Assembly: GCF_013283645.1 (NCBI RefSeq)
Contig: NZ_JABEKV010000003.1
Coordinates: 372,001 to 436,000, forward strand
Source of the DNA: Sinorhizobium psoraleae
GTDB taxonomy: Bacteria > Pseudomonadota > Alphaproteobacteria > Rhizobiales > Rhizobiaceae
Direction of reading: 5' to 3'
Length of the DNA stretch: 64,000 nucleotides
Positions 63,809-64,000 of the stretch are shown piece by piece. The notes under the pieces are model-generated. The model was given only the letters and a program-made list of their open reading frames with translations, did not search any database and was not told the origin of the DNA. Numbering within the stretch: the first letter of the stretch is position 1; every line of letters begins with the position of its first letter. Position numbers and translations under genes: made by a program.

Positions 63809-64000
63809 CGGCTGTCTCCCAGACCCAGCTCGGCCCACATCCGATCGACATCGGCCATCACCTCTGGTGACATGTCGAGCACCCTCCCCCATTCGCGGTC
63901 GGTCTCCGCGCCGATCTTGTTGGTCGCATCGAGCCCGAGCTTGCCACCGAGGCCGGAGCGCGGTGACGCGAAATCGAGATAGTCGATCGGCGTGTCGGCG
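63805..64000 (-). CDS. ubiD: UbiD, 4-hydroxy-3-polyprenylbenzoate decarboxylase (C-terminal part)
   Basis: The last 65 codons are present: [34 protein letters not shown] and a short tail [20 protein letters not shown]. This is the conserved C-terminus of UbiD. It continues beyond the right edge and overlaps ubiX, confirming the ubiD-ubiX pair. Confidence 0.92.
   Translation of the reverse strand, partial: ADTPIDYLDFASPRSGLGGKLGLDATNKIGAETDREWGRVLDMSPEVMADVDRMWAELGLGDSR

Overview
The window is high-GC alphaproteobacterial DNA, best matched to the Rhizobiaceae and most probably Sinorhizobium/Ensifer. The signs are a trans-4-hydroxy-L-proline (hyp) catabolic cluster and a nirK/nor denitrification island in the gene order I remember from S. 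meliloti, iron-responsive promoter motifs of the RirA/Irr type, and many palindromic mosaic repeats of the RIME/ABC kind. It is gene-dense, with long co-oriented operons, and no tRNA, rRNA, CRISPR array or insertion sequence was seen.

Layout. (1) 1-11.9 kb: hydroxyproline catabolism. This holds a cut proline-racemase-family gene, an aconitase-X type cis-3-hydroxyproline dehydratase, the epimerase hypRE, the oxidase hypO, an ABC importer (hypQ, two permeases, hypM), alpha-ketoglutarate-semialdehyde dehydrogenase hypH, pyrroline-2-carboxylate reductase hypS, deaminase hypD and GntR regulator hypR. Three hyp promoters carry TTGT half-sites phased at 11 bp. (2) 12-19 kb: a secreted TPR-like protein, a DUF1127 protein, a DUF763 protein with a LexA-type SOS box, and a rhodanese-ChrB/ChrA chromate pair. 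(3) 19-33 kb: a ten-gene minus-strand operon (MttB-like methyltransferase, GlxA-type regulator, DddP-like M24 enzyme, cysteine hydrolase, OpuC-type ABC importer, enolase-superfamily enzyme, Ldh2-type oxidoreductase) beside a LysR regulator and a dimethylglycine-dehydrogenase-like flavoprotein. It looks like uptake and demethylation of a quaternary amine or DMSP-like compound. (4) 33-38 kb: katG beside a decayed oxyR, a VOC protein, a small secreted protein and an Rrf2 regulator. (5) 38.5-43.7 kb: an iron-chelate ABC importer with two tandem binding proteins, divergent from a methyltransferase across a promoter with both a RirA-type and an Irr-type box. (6) 43.7-63.2 kb: denitrification: nnrR, nirV, nirK, nnrS, a serralysin, a DUF59/DUF2249/membrane-protein module, hemN, norD-norQ-norB-norC, norF-norE, a small membrane protein, a hemerythrin-like protein and nnrU. 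TTG-N8-CAA boxes stand before nirK, nnrS (two), the DUF2249 module, hemN, norC and norE. (7) The right edge has ubiX and the end of ubiD.

How it fits together. Region 1 converts hydroxyproline isomers to alpha-ketoglutarate. Region 3 may feed N-methylated amino acids or betaines into central metabolism, possibly into region 1 if the substrate is a (hydroxy)proline betaine; that link is inference. Region 6 reduces nitrite to nitric oxide and then to nitrous oxide. No nap or nos genes lie in the window, so the first and last denitrification steps must be elsewhere or absent. As I recall, hyp and nir/nor lie on different megaplasmids in S. meliloti, so their presence within about 30 kb here suggests a different replicon layout.
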